A stretch of DNA of 64,000 bases from Pelosinus fermentans DSM 17108 (GCF_000271485.2 NZ_AKVN02000001.1:1616001-1680000); one strand, 5' to 3'. Counted from the stretch's first letter, positions 43,619 to 53,059 are shown. Notes: a model not told the origin generated them from the sequence alone. Translations and numbers: made by a program.

Positions 43619-44297
43619 AGAGTGGGATATTGTCATTGCCTCCTTATCCGTACTGGGAGAGGGGGCTATGGTTACAATTTATCTAAGTGTATTAGCCATG
43701 TTAGGAGCCGTTATGGTAGGCTTAGCAGTAGCATTGATGAGGATTTTTAAGATCAGGATCTTCGAAGTGATTGCCAAAGTCTATGTATCCTTTTTCCGCG
43801 GTACTCCTCTATTAGTACAATTGTTAATATTGTATTTTGGCTTAACTTCCTTTCATATTATGCTGGAACCTTTTCCTGCTGCGCTTATCGGGCTTATTTT
43901 GCATTTTGGTGCTTATATTTCAGAAATATTTAGAGGCGCAATTGTGTCCATACATATAGGACAATGGGAAGCTGGCCGATCTCTTGGCATGAGTACAATG
44001 CAAGTACTCCAAAAGATTGTTTTGCCTCAGGCGCTGCGAATCTCCATTCCCTCCTTATGGAATTGTTTGATTGATATTTTAAAATCATCTTCACTGGCTT
44101 CTGTTATAACCGTTCCTGAATTGACGCGGCAGGTGGAGGAACAAAGTTCAGCTCAGTTTGTCTTTATGCCGTATTTTCTTACTCTGGCTGTGTTTTACTG
44201 GGTAATGGTTATTGCTATGGGGTGGGTTCAAGAATGGCTGGAGAAAAAGCTTATGATACCGGGAGGATCATCATTAAGCAGGCAAGATACATTATAG
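43605..44297 (+). CDS. Amino-acid ABC transporter permease
   Basis: The 230-residue product is a HisM/GlnP-type permease: GAMVTIYLSVLAMLGAVMVGL, SFFRGTPLLVQLLILYFGL and the coupling EAA loop QWEAGRSLGMSTMQVLQKIVLPQALRISIPSL. It has about five membrane segments. ATG 43605 lies inside the end of the substrate-binding gene; a TTG at 43596 is an alternative. No ATPase gene follows, so the ATPase must be encoded elsewhere. Confidence 0.92.
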   Translation: MLANREWDIVIASLSVLGEGAMVTIYLSVLAMLGAVMVGLAVALMRIFKIRIFEVIAKVYVSFFRGTPLLVQLLILYFGLTSFHIMLEPFPAALIGLILHFGAYISEIFRGAIVSIHIGQWEAGRSLGMSTMQVLQKIVLPQALRISIPSLWNCLIDILKSSSLASVITVPELTRQVEEQSSAQFVFMPYFLTLAVFYWVMVIAMGWVQEWLEKKLMIPGGSSLSRQDTL

Positions 44298-44368
44298 GTT
44301 GAACATCCTGCAGATATTATCCTTGATCTTGAGCAAGCCATGAAGTAAGATAAGAAAATAAGAATAGT

Positions 44369-44407
44369 GGAAGCATTGTTAATTAACATCAACAATGCTT
44401 CTTTGTT
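44369..44407 (+). terminator. Rho-independent terminator
   Basis: GAAGCATTGTT and AACAATGCTTC pair across about 14 bases and are followed by TTTGTTTTC. Confidence 0.82.
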
Positions 44408-44566
44408 TTCATGAATTAGTAAGCAGCAGGCTTTGAAGCGGGAAGTTTGTCATCATATATTGATAACTTCTATATAGCATATTTTATACAAATACAGCAT
44501 CAACTCTATCCTATGTGTATTTACAGATTCAGAGTTGAGACTGTACTGACAGGAGGAAATCAACGG

Positions 44567-45190
44567 ATGATAAAAAGACTCTTTTTCTTATTTTTGGGAT
44601 TATTTCTTTTTGCTCTTGGAATTGTAATGACCATTAAGAGCAATTTAGGGACATCACCATGGGATGCTCTTCATATAGGACTGATTCATTTTCTTCCGTT
44701 GACCTTAGGGCAAGTATCCCAGTTAACAGGAATTTTAGTGATTATTGTCAGTTACTTTTTAGGAATGAAGCCAGGCTGGGGCACCATTGCTAATATGTAT
44801 TTCATCGGTTTTTTTATGGATGTAATTATGGATAATAGGTGGATTCCTGATCCTACATCTTGGTTATTCCAAAGCGGACTCTTACTGGCAGGTATTTTAA
44901 TTATTGGCTGGGGAAGCTTTTTTTATCTTTCTGCTGCTCTGGGGGCCGGTCCTAGGGATAGCTTCATGGTGGGAGCGGTTACTAAAACAGGTTATCCAGT
45001 GTGGAAAGTCAGAACTGTCATTGAAAGCAGTATTGCAATTTTAGGCTACTTTCTAGGAGGACCGATTGGTATTGGTACCATCATTATTGCTTTGACGTTG
45101 GGACCTTCCATTCAATGGGCTTTTTCCCTTATGGGTAAAAAGGCTCAGGAGATAGAGCATGATTCTTTAAGGATTCGGTTAGAACAATAA
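44567..45190 (+). CDS. YczE/YitT-like integral membrane protein
   Basis: The 207-residue product has five to six hydrophobic helices and the YczE family pattern: GLFLFALGIVMTIKSNLGTSPWDALHIGL and the repeat-like ALGAGPRDSFMVG. Family function is poorly known; a Bacillus member is linked to lipopeptide production. The ATG at 44567 follows AGGAGG by 9 bases; the in-frame upstream extension from 44447 covers AT-rich non-coding sequence. It is monocistronic. Confidence 0.85.
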   Translation: MIKRLFFLFLGLFLFALGIVMTIKSNLGTSPWDALHIGLIHFLPLTLGQVSQLTGILVIIVSYFLGMKPGWGTIANMYFIGFFMDVIMDNRWIPDPTSWLFQSGLLLAGILIIGWGSFFYLSAALGAGPRDSFMVGAVTKTGYPVWKVRTVIESSIAILGYFLGGPIGIGTIIIALTLGPSIQWAFSLMGKKAQEIEHDSLRIRLEQ

Positions 45191-45274
45191 AAGGAAAAAT
45201 GGCAGCAGGATTATATAGATCTTTGTAAAATAGTTCTTTTATATGGAAGGAATGTGATTTATGGGAGGTAGAAA

Positions 45275-45919
45275 GTGAGGAAATTTAGCTTTATTAAAAT
45301 ATGTTTTGGGTTGATGGTTCTTTGGATATGGGGATTATCGAATACCTTTGCTTTTGAAATTTTTCAGCCTGCAATGGTTAAAAAAAGTTATTTTACAAAT
45401 GACGTTGTAGTTGATTTTACGATTATGGGATCATCAATTGCGACGCAAGAACAATGTGTAACATATCTTCTAAAGCGAAATCCCTTGCCTTTGCTTACAA
45501 CCACTCCTAAGCAGTTGGTTGAGCATTATTACCAAGAGGCAGGATTGGAAGGAATCCGGCCAGATTTAGCATTTGCACAAGCATTACATGAAACGGGCAA
45601 TTTTCGTTATGGCGGTGATGTGATACCATTACAGAATAATTACTGTGGACTGGGAACAACAGGCAACGGTGTTAAGGGGGCGTGGTTCCCTTCAGCGCAA
45701 GTTGGTGTTAGGGCGCAGATTCAACATTTGTTGGCCTATACGACAAAACGGCCGCCAGCACTATCGATTGTTGATCCCCGATATAATCTAGTAAAGAGTA
45801 CGGATAAGTTCGGGCAATCTCTTACATGGACGGATTTAAACGGTAAATGGGCTGTCCCTGGAAAAACTTATGGACAGATGATATTAAAAATTCATGAAAA
45901 AATTTTAATGGGAGAATAA
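45275..45919 (+). CDS. Exported glucosaminidase-like protein (GH73)
   Basis: The 214-residue product has an N-terminal signal helix (ICFGLMVLWIWGLSNTFAF) and a glucosaminidase domain (PKQLVEHYYQEAGLEGIRPDLAFAQALHETGNFRYGGDV, with the catalytic-type Glu in HETG, and NNYCGLGTTGNGVKGAWF). GH73 enzymes cut between GlcNAc and MurNAc of peptidoglycan. The GTG start follows GGGAGGT by 7 bases. The final part (VDPRYNLV...LTWTDLNGKWAVPGKTYGQMIL) matches many Firmicute homologues. Confidence 0.87.
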   Translation: MRKFSFIKICFGLMVLWIWGLSNTFAFEIFQPAMVKKSYFTNDVVVDFTIMGSSIATQEQCVTYLLKRNPLPLLTTTPKQLVEHYYQEAGLEGIRPDLAFAQALHETGNFRYGGDVIPLQNNYCGLGTTGNGVKGAWFPSAQVGVRAQIQHLLAYTTKRPPALSIVDPRYNLVKSTDKFGQSLTWTDLNGKWAVPGKTYGQMILKIHEKILMGE

Positions 45920-45922
45920 TCA

Positions 45923-45952
45923 GAAAAAGGTGTCTTTTTTGACATCTTTTTT
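45923..45952 (+). terminator. Rho-independent terminator
   Basis: AAAAGGTGTC and GACATCTTTT pair across a TTTTTT loop with further T residues after it. Confidence 0.7.
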
Positions 45953-46024
45953 AAATCTTCAACTTTAAAAAAAAAGTGATTTGCAGGAAGGGATTGTAAT
46001 AAATTCGTCGAATAAAAATAAGAT

Positions 46025-46038
46025 TGACTGAATAGTCA
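46025..46038. promoter_or_regulatory. TetR-type operator-like palindrome before the RND pump
   Basis: TGACTGAATAGTCA is a palindrome of the TGACT-N4-AGTCA form often bound by AcrR/TetR regulators of efflux pumps. It is 146 bases before the adaptor gene. No TetR gene is in the window. Confidence 0.45.
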
Positions 46039-46183
46039 TTTTGAAAAGGAGTGATTTCAATATACAGGGGAAAATTCTACCTTACATAAGGTATATTCCA
46101 TAAAGGTGTTTATGATGTGAATACAACAGTGGAGTAACAGCAGGTAAAAATTAGTGTTAGCAGAGTTAAGGGAGGTAAATAAT

Positions 46184-47338
46184 TTGGTTCGCATAAGTTC
46201 AAAAGTAAGATGGCGCAATTATATGGCATTAATTATTTTTAGTATGGTGATAATAAGCGGCTGCAGTAAGCAGGCAGCACCGGCACCGCAGGCTGTGGAA
46301 GTAAAAGCGATGCAGGTAGTTCGGAAAGATACTCCAATTGCATATGAATTTGTCGGTACTATAGAAGCAAAAAATGAAGTCCAAGTACGGGCTAAGGTTT
46401 CCGGTAATATTGTGGATAAAATGGTAACCGGCGGAGCTGAAGTAACTGAGGGGCAGCCAATATTTCGCATTGACAGCCGTCAATATAACTCCGCATTACT
46501 GACAAATCAGGCAACAGCTGCTCAAGCAGAAGCCTTATTGGCGAAAACACGTAAGGATGTTGACAGATACAACCAGCTTGCTTCGCAAGGTGCCGTTTCC
46601 CAACAAACCTTGGATAATTCATTGGCAGAAGAAAGGCAAAATGCTGCTGCAGCCAATGCCAATTGGGCTAAGGTGCAGCAAGCACAACAAGATCTTGAGG
46701 ACACAACGATACTTTCTCCCTTGAATGGCAGGATTGATATTAACGATTTAAGCATTGGCAGCTTTGTATCGGCAGGATCGACCATTATGGCTACAATCTC
46801 TTCTGTTGATCCAGTCATGGTAAAGTTTAGTATGAGTGAAAATGAATATTTACAATTTGCTAAAAATAAAGGTGCTTCTCCAGCAGAATGGGGAGGGGAT
46901 TTGAAGCTGATTCTCAGCGATGGATCTGCCTATCCACTCACTGGGCAAATTGAACAGGTAGATAAAGGATTAGCAACTGGCACAGGTACACTGAGTTTTA
47001 AAGCATCTTTTGCCAATCCTGACAAGCTTCTGGTTCCCGGTATGTTTGCTCGTGTTGCGGTACAAAGTGAAGTGCGCCCAGGAGCCTTATTAATTCCGCA
47101 AAGAGCTGTTCAGCAGATGCTGGATAAGACCCTTGTTACTGTTGTGGGTGAAGGAGATAAAGCAGAAACACGGGTAGTTAAGATGGGTACGAAAGTTGGC
47201 AATATGTGGGTAGTAGAAGAGGGCGTTACTGAAAACGACCGCATTGTTGTAGAAGGCTTTCTGAAGACTCCGCCAGGAACACCTGTATCTGTAATCATGA
47301 TCGGCCCGGATGAGTTACAAACTCCGGCGAAGCAATAG
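46184..47338 (+). CDS. RND efflux periplasmic adaptor lipoprotein (AcrA-like)
   Basis: The 384-residue product has a lipoprotein signal (FSMVIISGC), a lipoyl half (VGTIEAKNEVQVRAKVSGNIVDKMVTGGAEVTEGQPIFRID), an alpha-hairpin coiled coil (residues about 95-165) and the second lipoyl/beta-barrel region (TTILSPLNGRIDINDLSIGSFVSAG). It links the inner-membrane pump to an outer-membrane channel. The TTG start at 46184 lies 8 bases after GGGAGGT. The pump gene starts 11 bases downstream. No outer-membrane TolC-like gene is adjacent. Confidence 0.92.
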   Translation: MVRISSKVRWRNYMALIIFSMVIISGCSKQAAPAPQAVEVKAMQVVRKDTPIAYEFVGTIEAKNEVQVRAKVSGNIVDKMVTGGAEVTEGQPIFRIDSRQYNSALLTNQATAAQAEALLAKTRKDVDRYNQLASQGAVSQQTLDNSLAEERQNAAAANANWAKVQQAQQDLEDTTILSPLNGRIDINDLSIGSFVSAGSTIMATISSVDPVMVKFSMSENEYLQFAKNKGASPAEWGGDLKLILSDGSAYPLTGQIEQVDKGLATGTGTLSFKASFANPDKLLVPGMFARVAVQSEVRPGALLIPQRAVQQMLDKTLVTVVGEGDKAETRVVKMGTKVGNMWVVEEGVTENDRIVVEGFLKTPPGTPVSVIMIGPDELQTPAKQ

Positions 47339-47349
47339 GAGGTAATCTG

Positions 47350-50300
47350 GTGGCTAAGTTTTTTATTGAACGTCCCATTTTTGCGATTGTATTATCGATC
47401 GTTATTACATTAGTTGGTTTAATCTCAGCATTCAATCTGCCGATAGCCCAATATCCGCAGATTACGCCGCCGCAAGTTAGTGTAAGTGGTAATTACACTG
47501 GAGCAAATGCTGAAGTTGTAGAACAGACAATGGCCCAATTGATTGAACTGCAAGTCAATGGGACAGAAGATATGGTTTCCATGCAGTCAACAAGTTCTGA
47601 CTCCGGTTCGTACTCTTTGACGGCAAAGTTTGATTTAAGTAAAAACGCTGATATGGCAACAGTGCAAACTCAAAATCGGGTTGCACAAGCCAATGCGTCA
47701 CTGCCTGCTGAGGTTACTGCAACAGGTATTACGACTCGTAAGGTTTCTCCCGATAATTCTCTGATCTTTTCCTTATGGTCTCCAAAGGGAAGCTATGATA
47801 GTACGTTTCTAAAGAACTATGGTAGTATCTACCTTATCGAAGAGCTGAAGAGAATCAAGGGCGTAGGGAATATTATGGAATATGGTGCTGATTATGGGAT
47901 GAGGATCTGGCTGCAGCCAGATAAAATGGCGCAGTTAGGACTCACGGGGAGTGATATTTCTAGTGCGATTACTACCCAAAATGTGCAGGCTCCGGCAGGA
48001 ACCATTGGCCAAAGACCTTCTGCTTCCCAGCAGGAATTTCAATATACAGCCCGGGTACAAGGTCGTTTGACTGAGCCTGAAGAATTTGAAAATATTATTG
48101 TCAGCTCTAAAGATAACAATTTCATTCGCATAAAAGATGTCGCCAAGGTTGAGATGGGCTCTAAGGAGTATGGCTTCCAGAGTTTCCTGAATGGTCATCA
48201 ATCGGTAGCCTTTGCGGTTCAGCTTACTACCGATGCAAATGCATTAGACACCATTACGAAAGTACAGGAAGCCTTAGAGGTAGCATCAAAGAAATTTCCA
48301 TCAGATGTTGCTTATTATTCCATCGTTGATAATACCAAGTATGTGCGTGAATCCATGAAAGAGGTTGCCAAAACCTTTGCAGAAGCTCTGGTACTAGTGC
48401 TTTTAGTCGTATTTTTATTTTTGCAAAGCTGGCGTGCTACTCTTATTCCAATGCTTGCTATTCCCGTTTCTTTGATTGGGACCTTTGCTGCATTTATGGT
48501 GATGGGCTTTTCTATCAATACGCTGACTCTTTTTGCCATGGTATTGGCCATTGGGTTGGTAGTTGATGATGCGATTATTGTAATTGAAGCAGTCGAATAT
48601 CATATGCGCTATACGGGCCTTAGCCCAAAAGAAGCAACGAAATTGGCCATGAGTGAAGTGTCGGGTCCTGTTGTTGCCATTGCTTTTGTGCTGGCATCTG
48701 TGTTTATTCCTGTAGCCTTTTTTGGCGGAACTACAGGTGTTTTATACAAACAGTTTGCTTTGACCATTGCGGTATCCATGGCATTGTCTGCCATTGTGGC
48801 GTTGTCTTTGACACCAGCTCTTTGCGCATTAGTGTTAAAACCTCATGATCCCAATGCCCACTCAGGCATGCTGGAAAAGTTTTTTAACAAATTCAATGAT
48901 GCATTTGAGGCAACCGTAGAAAAGTATGGCAGTGGTTTAGGAAAGCTGATTAAACGATCTGCTTTAGGTATTGTTTTCTTGGTAGTGCTATTACTTGTAA
49001 CTGGCAAGCTATTTCAACTGGTGCCATCTTCCTTTGTTCCTAGTGAAGACCAAGGATTCTTTATTACCAGTGTAAGCTTGCCAGAGGCGGCAAGTGCGAA
49101 TCGTACTGCTACTGTAGCGAATAAAATAGCCGATGATATGCGTGCTCAGCAAGGCGTATCGGATGCCATTGTTATTCAAGGCTATGATATTTTAGCTGGT
49201 GCTGCCAAAGCCAACTCTGCAATTATTTTTACAAAACTTGCAGATTGGGATGAACGAAAGGCACCTGGTTTAGGCGTTCAAGATCAAGTTATGAAAACCT
49301 TAGCGAATAGTGCTCATGTTCCTGAGGCGAAGGTTACTTCCTTTAATGCTCCTTCATTGCCCGGTATTGGTACCGTAGGCGGCTTTACCATGATGATCCA
49401 AGATAAAGGTGGTAATACCATTGAGGAAATGGATCGGATATCCAAAGAATTTATGGCCGCTGCTCGTACACGACCGGAAATTGGTATGATTTATTCTACT
49501 TTTGGCATTGATACTCCTGGGTATCGCTTTGAAGTAGACCGGGAGAAGGCAGAGCAGTTAGGTATCCCGGTAAATGATGTGTTTACTGCTTTGCAGACCT
49601 TTCTTGGCGGCGTGCAGGTCAATGATTTTAACCGTTTTGGTCGATCCTATAAAGTCGTTATGCAGGCGGAACAAAAATTCCGTAATGATGTAGACGGTAC
49701 TCGTTTCTTCTTCGTCCGTAGCTCTTCTGGCGCTATGGTGCCACTTAATACTTTATTAAAACCGCAAGTGATTACTGCTCCTTCTTCCATTAAACGCTTT
49801 AATGGCTATAGAGCCATTCAGGTGGGGGGAAATCCAGCGGCTGGTTATAGTTCTGGGCAGGCCTTAACGGCATTGGAAGAAGTGGCAGCACAAACATTGC
49901 CTAAAGATTTTGGTTATGAGTGGACCGATCAGAGCCGTGAAGAAAAAGTATCAGCTGGTCGTGCTCCTTATGTTTTTGGTTTTGCGCTGCTGTTTGTATT
50001 CTTATGTTTGGCAGCTCTTTACGAAAGCTTTGGTATTCCTTTTGCAGTTTTGCTCTCAGTCCCTACAGGTATCTTTGGAGCAATTTTCTTCCAATATGCT
50101 CGTAATTTGCAAAATGATGTGTACATGCAAATTGGGATGGTTATGCTCATTGGATTGGCGGCTAAGAATGCAATTCTAATTGTAGAATATGCCAAAGTTA
50201 GGGTTGATAAGGGAATGGATCCTGTTGCAGCCGCTATTGAGGCCGCTAAATTACGGTTACGTCCTATCATAATGACGTCATTGGCTTTCATTATTGGATG

Positions 50301-50499
50301 TTTGCCTCTTGTAGTTGCTACAGGTGCTGGTGCTGGTGCAAGAAATTCTATGGGAACGGCAGTTGTTGGCGGCATGCTGGCAGCAACCATCCTGGGGATA
50401 TTCTTGATCCCTGTACTATTTGTCCTGATTGAGCAGGGCGTAGGTTCCATTAAAAAATTTAAGAAGCATAAAAAAGAGATTGATGTTGATGTTTCTTAA
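47350..50499 (+). CDS. RND multidrug efflux transporter (HAE1/AcrB-like)
   Basis: The 1049-residue product is full length for the HAE1 family. It has twelve helices and two large periplasmic loops, with FFIERPIFAIVLSIVITLVGLISAFNLPIAQYPQITPP at the N-terminus, the proton-relay aspartate pair in LAIGLVVDDAIIVIEAVEYH (helix 4) and the helix-10 region GMVMLIGLAAKNAILIVEYAK. It exports drugs, solvents or bile-type amphiphiles using proton motive force. GTG is the start, with GGAGG upstream. Its presence shows an outer membrane. Confidence 0.95.
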   Translation: MAKFFIERPIFAIVLSIVITLVGLISAFNLPIAQYPQITPPQVSVSGNYTGANAEVVEQTMAQLIELQVNGTEDMVSMQSTSSDSGSYSLTAKFDLSKNADMATVQTQNRVAQANASLPAEVTATGITTRKVSPDNSLIFSLWSPKGSYDSTFLKNYGSIYLIEELKRIKGVGNIMEYGADYGMRIWLQPDKMAQLGLTGSDISSAITTQNVQAPAGTIGQRPSASQQEFQYTARVQGRLTEPEEFENIIVSSKDNNFIRIKDVAKVEMGSKEYGFQSFLNGHQSVAFAVQLTTDANALDTITKVQEALEVASKKFPSDVAYYSIVDNTKYVRESMKEVAKTFAEALVLVLLVVFLFLQSWRATLIPMLAIPVSLIGTFAAFMVMGFSINTLTLFAMVLAIGLVVDDAIIVIEAVEYHMRYTGLSPKEATKLAMSEVSGPVVAIAFVLASVFIPVAFFGGTTGVLYKQFALTIAVSMALSAIVALSLTPALCALVLKPHDPNAHSGMLEKFFNKFNDAFEATVEKYGSGLGKLIKRSALGIVFLVVLLLVTGKLFQLVPSSFVPSEDQGFFITSVSLPEAASANRTATVANKIADDMRAQQGVSDAIVIQGYDILAGAAKANSAIIFTKLADWDERKAPGLGVQDQVMKTLANSAHVPEAKVTSFNAPSLPGIGTVGGFTMMIQDKGGNTIEEMDRISKEFMAAARTRPEIGMIYSTFGIDTPGYRFEVDREKAEQLGIPVNDVFTALQTFLGGVQVNDFNRFGRSYKVVMQAEQKFRNDVDGTRFFFVRSSSGAMVPLNTLLKPQVITAPSSIKRFNGYRAIQVGGNPAAGYSSGQALTALEEVAAQTLPKDFGYEWTDQSREEKVSAGRAPYVFGFALLFVFLCLAALYESFGIPFAVLLSVPTGIFGAIFFQYARNLQNDVYMQIGMVMLIGLAAKNAILIVEYAKVRVDKGMDPVAAAIEAAKLRLRPIIMTSLAFIIGCLPLVVATGAGAGARNSMGTAVVGGMLAATILGIFLIPVLFVLIEQGVGSIKKFKKHKKEIDVDVS

Positions 50500-50524
50500 T
50501 GTAGACGATCTTTAGTCGTCGGAT

Positions 50525-50556
50525 AAACCCGCTTTTTATAAGCGGGTTTATTTTCT
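50525..50556 (+). terminator. Terminator of the RND operon
   Basis: AAACCCGCTT and AAGCGGGTTT pair around TTTATA and are followed by ATTTTCTTTT. Confidence 0.9.
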
Positions 50557-50685
50557 TTTAGTTGGCAGACCTGCGATTTAGGTGAATCTTTGGCGGCAGC
50601 TTTGCAAAGGATAAGCCAATTGTAAAATACTTTGGTTGAAAAGAGTAGTAAGATATGTTACGATGATCCTGAAAAGAATATTTCA

Positions 50686-50783
50686 CGTCAAGGGGAGCTG
50701 GATGAGCCGGCTGAGAGATAGATCTGAAATCTATGACCCTTTTTAACCTGATCTGGGTAATGCCAGCGGAGGGATGAGCGATA
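50686..50783 (+). ncRNA. TPP riboswitch (THI element)
   Basis: The conserved core is present in order: AAGGGGAGC (50690-50698), GGCTGAGAGATAGA (50709-50722), ATGACCCTTTTTAACCTGATCTGGGTAATGCC-region (50733-50764) and GCGGAGGGATGAG (50766-50778). This matches the thiamine-pyrophosphate aptamer with the P2/P3 CUGAGA motif and the P4/P5 ACCUGAUCUGGGUAAUGCC motif. It controls the thiD-cytX-thiM-thiE genes. Confidence 0.96.
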
Positions 50784-50800
50784 GAGTCTTTGTATATGCT

Positions 50801-50832
50801 AAAGCGCATCCTTATGGATGTGCTTTTTTATA
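50801..50832 (+). terminator. Riboswitch expression-platform terminator
   Basis: AAAGCGCATCC and GGATGTGCTTT pair across TTAT and are followed by TTTTTATAT, immediately after the TPP aptamer. TPP binding would favour this terminator. Confidence 0.85.
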
Positions 50833-50886
50833 TATTCGCAGCTTAAATTTAAAAAGAAATGTTGAGAGGAAAAACAAATGAAAAAG

Positions 50887-50976
50887 GAACCGCAGAGGCG
50901 CAGAGAGCACAGAGAAAGATGGCGGAATAGAGATTTATACTCCCTCTCAGCGTTCTCTGCGCCTCTGCGGTTCAAT
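50887..50976. repeat. Dispersed repeat, CTCTGCG type, full copy in the thi leader (copy 9)
   Basis: GAACCGCAGAGGCGCAGAGA (left) and TCTCTGCGCCTCTGCGGTTC (right) are near-perfect complementary arms around a centre of about 50 bases. It lies between the riboswitch terminator and thiD. Confidence 0.9.
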
Positions 50977-51027
50977 CATTTTTATAATTTAAGTACAATT
51001 TTGTGATTTCAATAAGGGGGAATTTAT

Positions 51028-51837
51028 ATGAAGAAGGTACTAACGATAGCTGGTTCTGATTCAAGTGGCGGGGCTGGGATTCAAGCCGATCTGAAGGCTT
51101 TTTCGGCACATGGAGTATTTGGCATGAGTGTGATTACAGCAGTGACAGCACAAAATACCCAAGGAGTATTTGCTGTACAGGATATTGATGTAGCTGTGAT
51201 TGATAAACAGATTGAAGCTATTTTTGATGACATTACAGTAGATGCTGTGAAAATCGGCATGGTTTCCCGTACGGAAACGATTAAAGCCATAGCAAATGGT
51301 CTTAAAAAATATAATGCCCAGAACATTGTCGTAGATCCCGTAATGATATCGAAAAGCGGTTACTATTTGTTGCAGCCCGAGGCGGTAGAAGCATTGATCT
51401 CTTATCTGCTGCCCTTAGCATCAGTTGTAACGCCTAACATTCCCGAGGCAGAAGAAATTAGTGGACTAAAGATTCATAGCTTGAAGGATATGGAAGAAGC
51501 TGCTAAATTCATTCATCAATTAGGACCAAAGTATGTACTGCTAAAAGGCGGACATCGGGAAGATGATGCTACCGATATTTTATTTGATGGAGAAAGCTAT
51601 CAGCATTTGAGTACACCTCGAATTGCTACACAAAATACCCATGGCACAGGCTGCACCTTGTCGGCTGCAATTGCTGCCAATTTGGCTAGGGGGTATTCTG
51701 CGCAAGAAGCAGTTTCTAAGGGGAAGGAATATATTCACACGGCGATTGAACACTCTTTTGCCATTGGTAAAGGTGTTGGTCCTGTTCATCATTTTTATAA
51801 TTTATATAAAGGCGCAGGTATGTTAAATGACGAATGA
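51028..51837 (+). CDS. thiD: Hydroxymethylpyrimidine/phosphomethylpyrimidine kinase
   Basis: The 269-residue ribokinase-fold product has the ThiD signature LTIAGSDSSGGAGIQADLKAF, the anion-hole region IVVDPVMISKSG and the C-terminal catalytic motif THGTGCTLSAAIAANLARG. It phosphorylates HMP to HMP-P and HMP-PP for thiamine synthesis. The stop overlaps the cytX start by 11 bases. It is first in the riboswitch-controlled operon. Confidence 0.96.
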   Translation: MKKVLTIAGSDSSGGAGIQADLKAFSAHGVFGMSVITAVTAQNTQGVFAVQDIDVAVIDKQIEAIFDDITVDAVKIGMVSRTETIKAIANGLKKYNAQNIVVDPVMISKSGYYLLQPEAVEALISYLLPLASVVTPNIPEAEEISGLKIHSLKDMEEAAKFIHQLGPKYVLLKGGHREDDATDILFDGESYQHLSTPRIATQNTHGTGCTLSAAIAANLARGYSAQEAVSKGKEYIHTAIEHSFAIGKGVGPVHHFYNLYKGAGMLNDE

Positions 51838-53059
51838 AACAAATAATACATTAGGTTTTAAGCACTTTTTATTTTTATGGTTTGGTGCGGCAGTATCCAT
51901 TGCTGAAATTTTAACAGGAGGGTTATTAGCTCCTCTTGGGTTTCAAAGCGGAGTAATGGCCATTGTGATTGGTCATGTGGTTGGTGTGATTATTTTGGTG
52001 CTGGGCGGTATTATTGGTACCCAGGAACGGATACCAGCTATCGTCTCTACCCGTATTTCTTTTGGCGTATATGGATCTTATTTATTTTCTGTGTTAAATG
52101 TGCTGCAGCTTGTAGGGTGGACAGCAGTTATGATTATTGCGGCAGCCCGGTCAGCTAATGAAATCAGCAAAATGCTGTGGGGAATGGATCAGCTTTCTCT
52201 TTGGAGCATGGGGATTGGCGGCTTAGTTCTTCTGTGGATCGCTCTTGGCAGAGAGGACGGCTTAAAGAAAGTGAATATGGCAGCCGTATTTTTGTTGTTT
52301 GGCATTACGGTACTCTTAAGTAATGTAGTATTTAAAGATAGTACCGCTTTAAATGCACCGCCTATGGGAGGAATGTCTTTTGGTGAGGCATTAGAATTGA
52401 GTATTATTATGCCATTGTCCTGGTTGCCGCTGATTGCTGACTATACACGCTTTGCGAAAAGTAAAACAAGTGCAGCTTTGGGCAGCGGGCTAGGTTATTT
52501 TATTGGCAGCTGCTGGATGTATCTGATTGGCTTAGGCGCTGCTATTATTGCAGGCAATCCCGAACCTTCTGCTATGATGCTGGCAGCTAATTTAGGATTA
52601 TCAGCTCTAGGCATTATTGTGCTGGCAACAGTAACAACTACTTTCTTAGATGCTTATTCTGCTGGGATTAGTTTTACTAATATTTTTCCGAAGCTGGATG
52701 AGAAACGAATTGCTTTATTTATGACGGTGATTGGCACGGGTATCGCTTTGTGGGTGAATATTGAGCAGTACGAAAATTTCCTCCTTGCCATTGGATCTGT
52801 TTTTGCTCCATTATTTGCGGTACTATTAACTGAGTATTTTATTATTAAAAACAGGCAATTGCGTCCAGACCTTCTTGTAAATTGGAGTGCTCTGGCAGTT
52901 TGGGCCTTAGGAGTTATTATGTATCATCAGTTTATTACCATGGAGTTTGTACTGGGAGCGACCATGCCGGTTCTACTCCTTACATCACTACTTTATAAAA
53001 TCATTTGGGGGTATACAAAAGAATGGAAATCCTGCAAAAAATATCCGACAGCCTCATAA
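51827..53059 (+). CDS. cytX: Putative hydroxymethylpyrimidine transporter CytX
   Basis: The 410-residue product is an NCS1-type permease (about twelve helices) of the CytX group: FLFLWFGAAVSIAEILTGGLLAPLGFQSG, PAIVSTRISFGVYGSYLFS and SIIMPLSWLPLIADYTRFAKS. The family is commonly linked to TPP riboswitches and thi salvage genes and is thought to import HMP. Its position between thiD and thiM supports that. The ATG at 51827 overlaps the thiD stop. Confidence 0.9.
   Translation: MTNETNNTLGFKHFLFLWFGAAVSIAEILTGGLLAPLGFQSGVMAIVIGHVVGVIILVLGGIIGTQERIPAIVSTRISFGVYGSYLFSVLNVLQLVGWTAVMIIAAARSANEISKMLWGMDQLSLWSMGIGGLVLLWIALGREDGLKKVNMAAVFLLFGITVLLSNVVFKDSTALNAPPMGGMSFGEALELSIIMPLSWLPLIADYTRFAKSKTSAALGSGLGYFIGSCWMYLIGLGAAIIAGNPEPSAMMLAANLGLSALGIIVLATVTTTFLDAYSAGISFTNIFPKLDEKRIALFMTVIGTGIALWVNIEQYENFLLAIGSVFAPLFAVLLTEYFIIKNRQLRPDLLVNWSALAVWALGVIMYHQFITMEFVLGATMPVLLLTSLLYKIIWGYTKEWKSCKKYPTAS

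Noticed and set aside
46229-46483. Minus-strand frames across the RND adaptor gene
   Set aside because: They are shadows of the plus-strand adaptor, which has clear lipoyl and hairpin domains.
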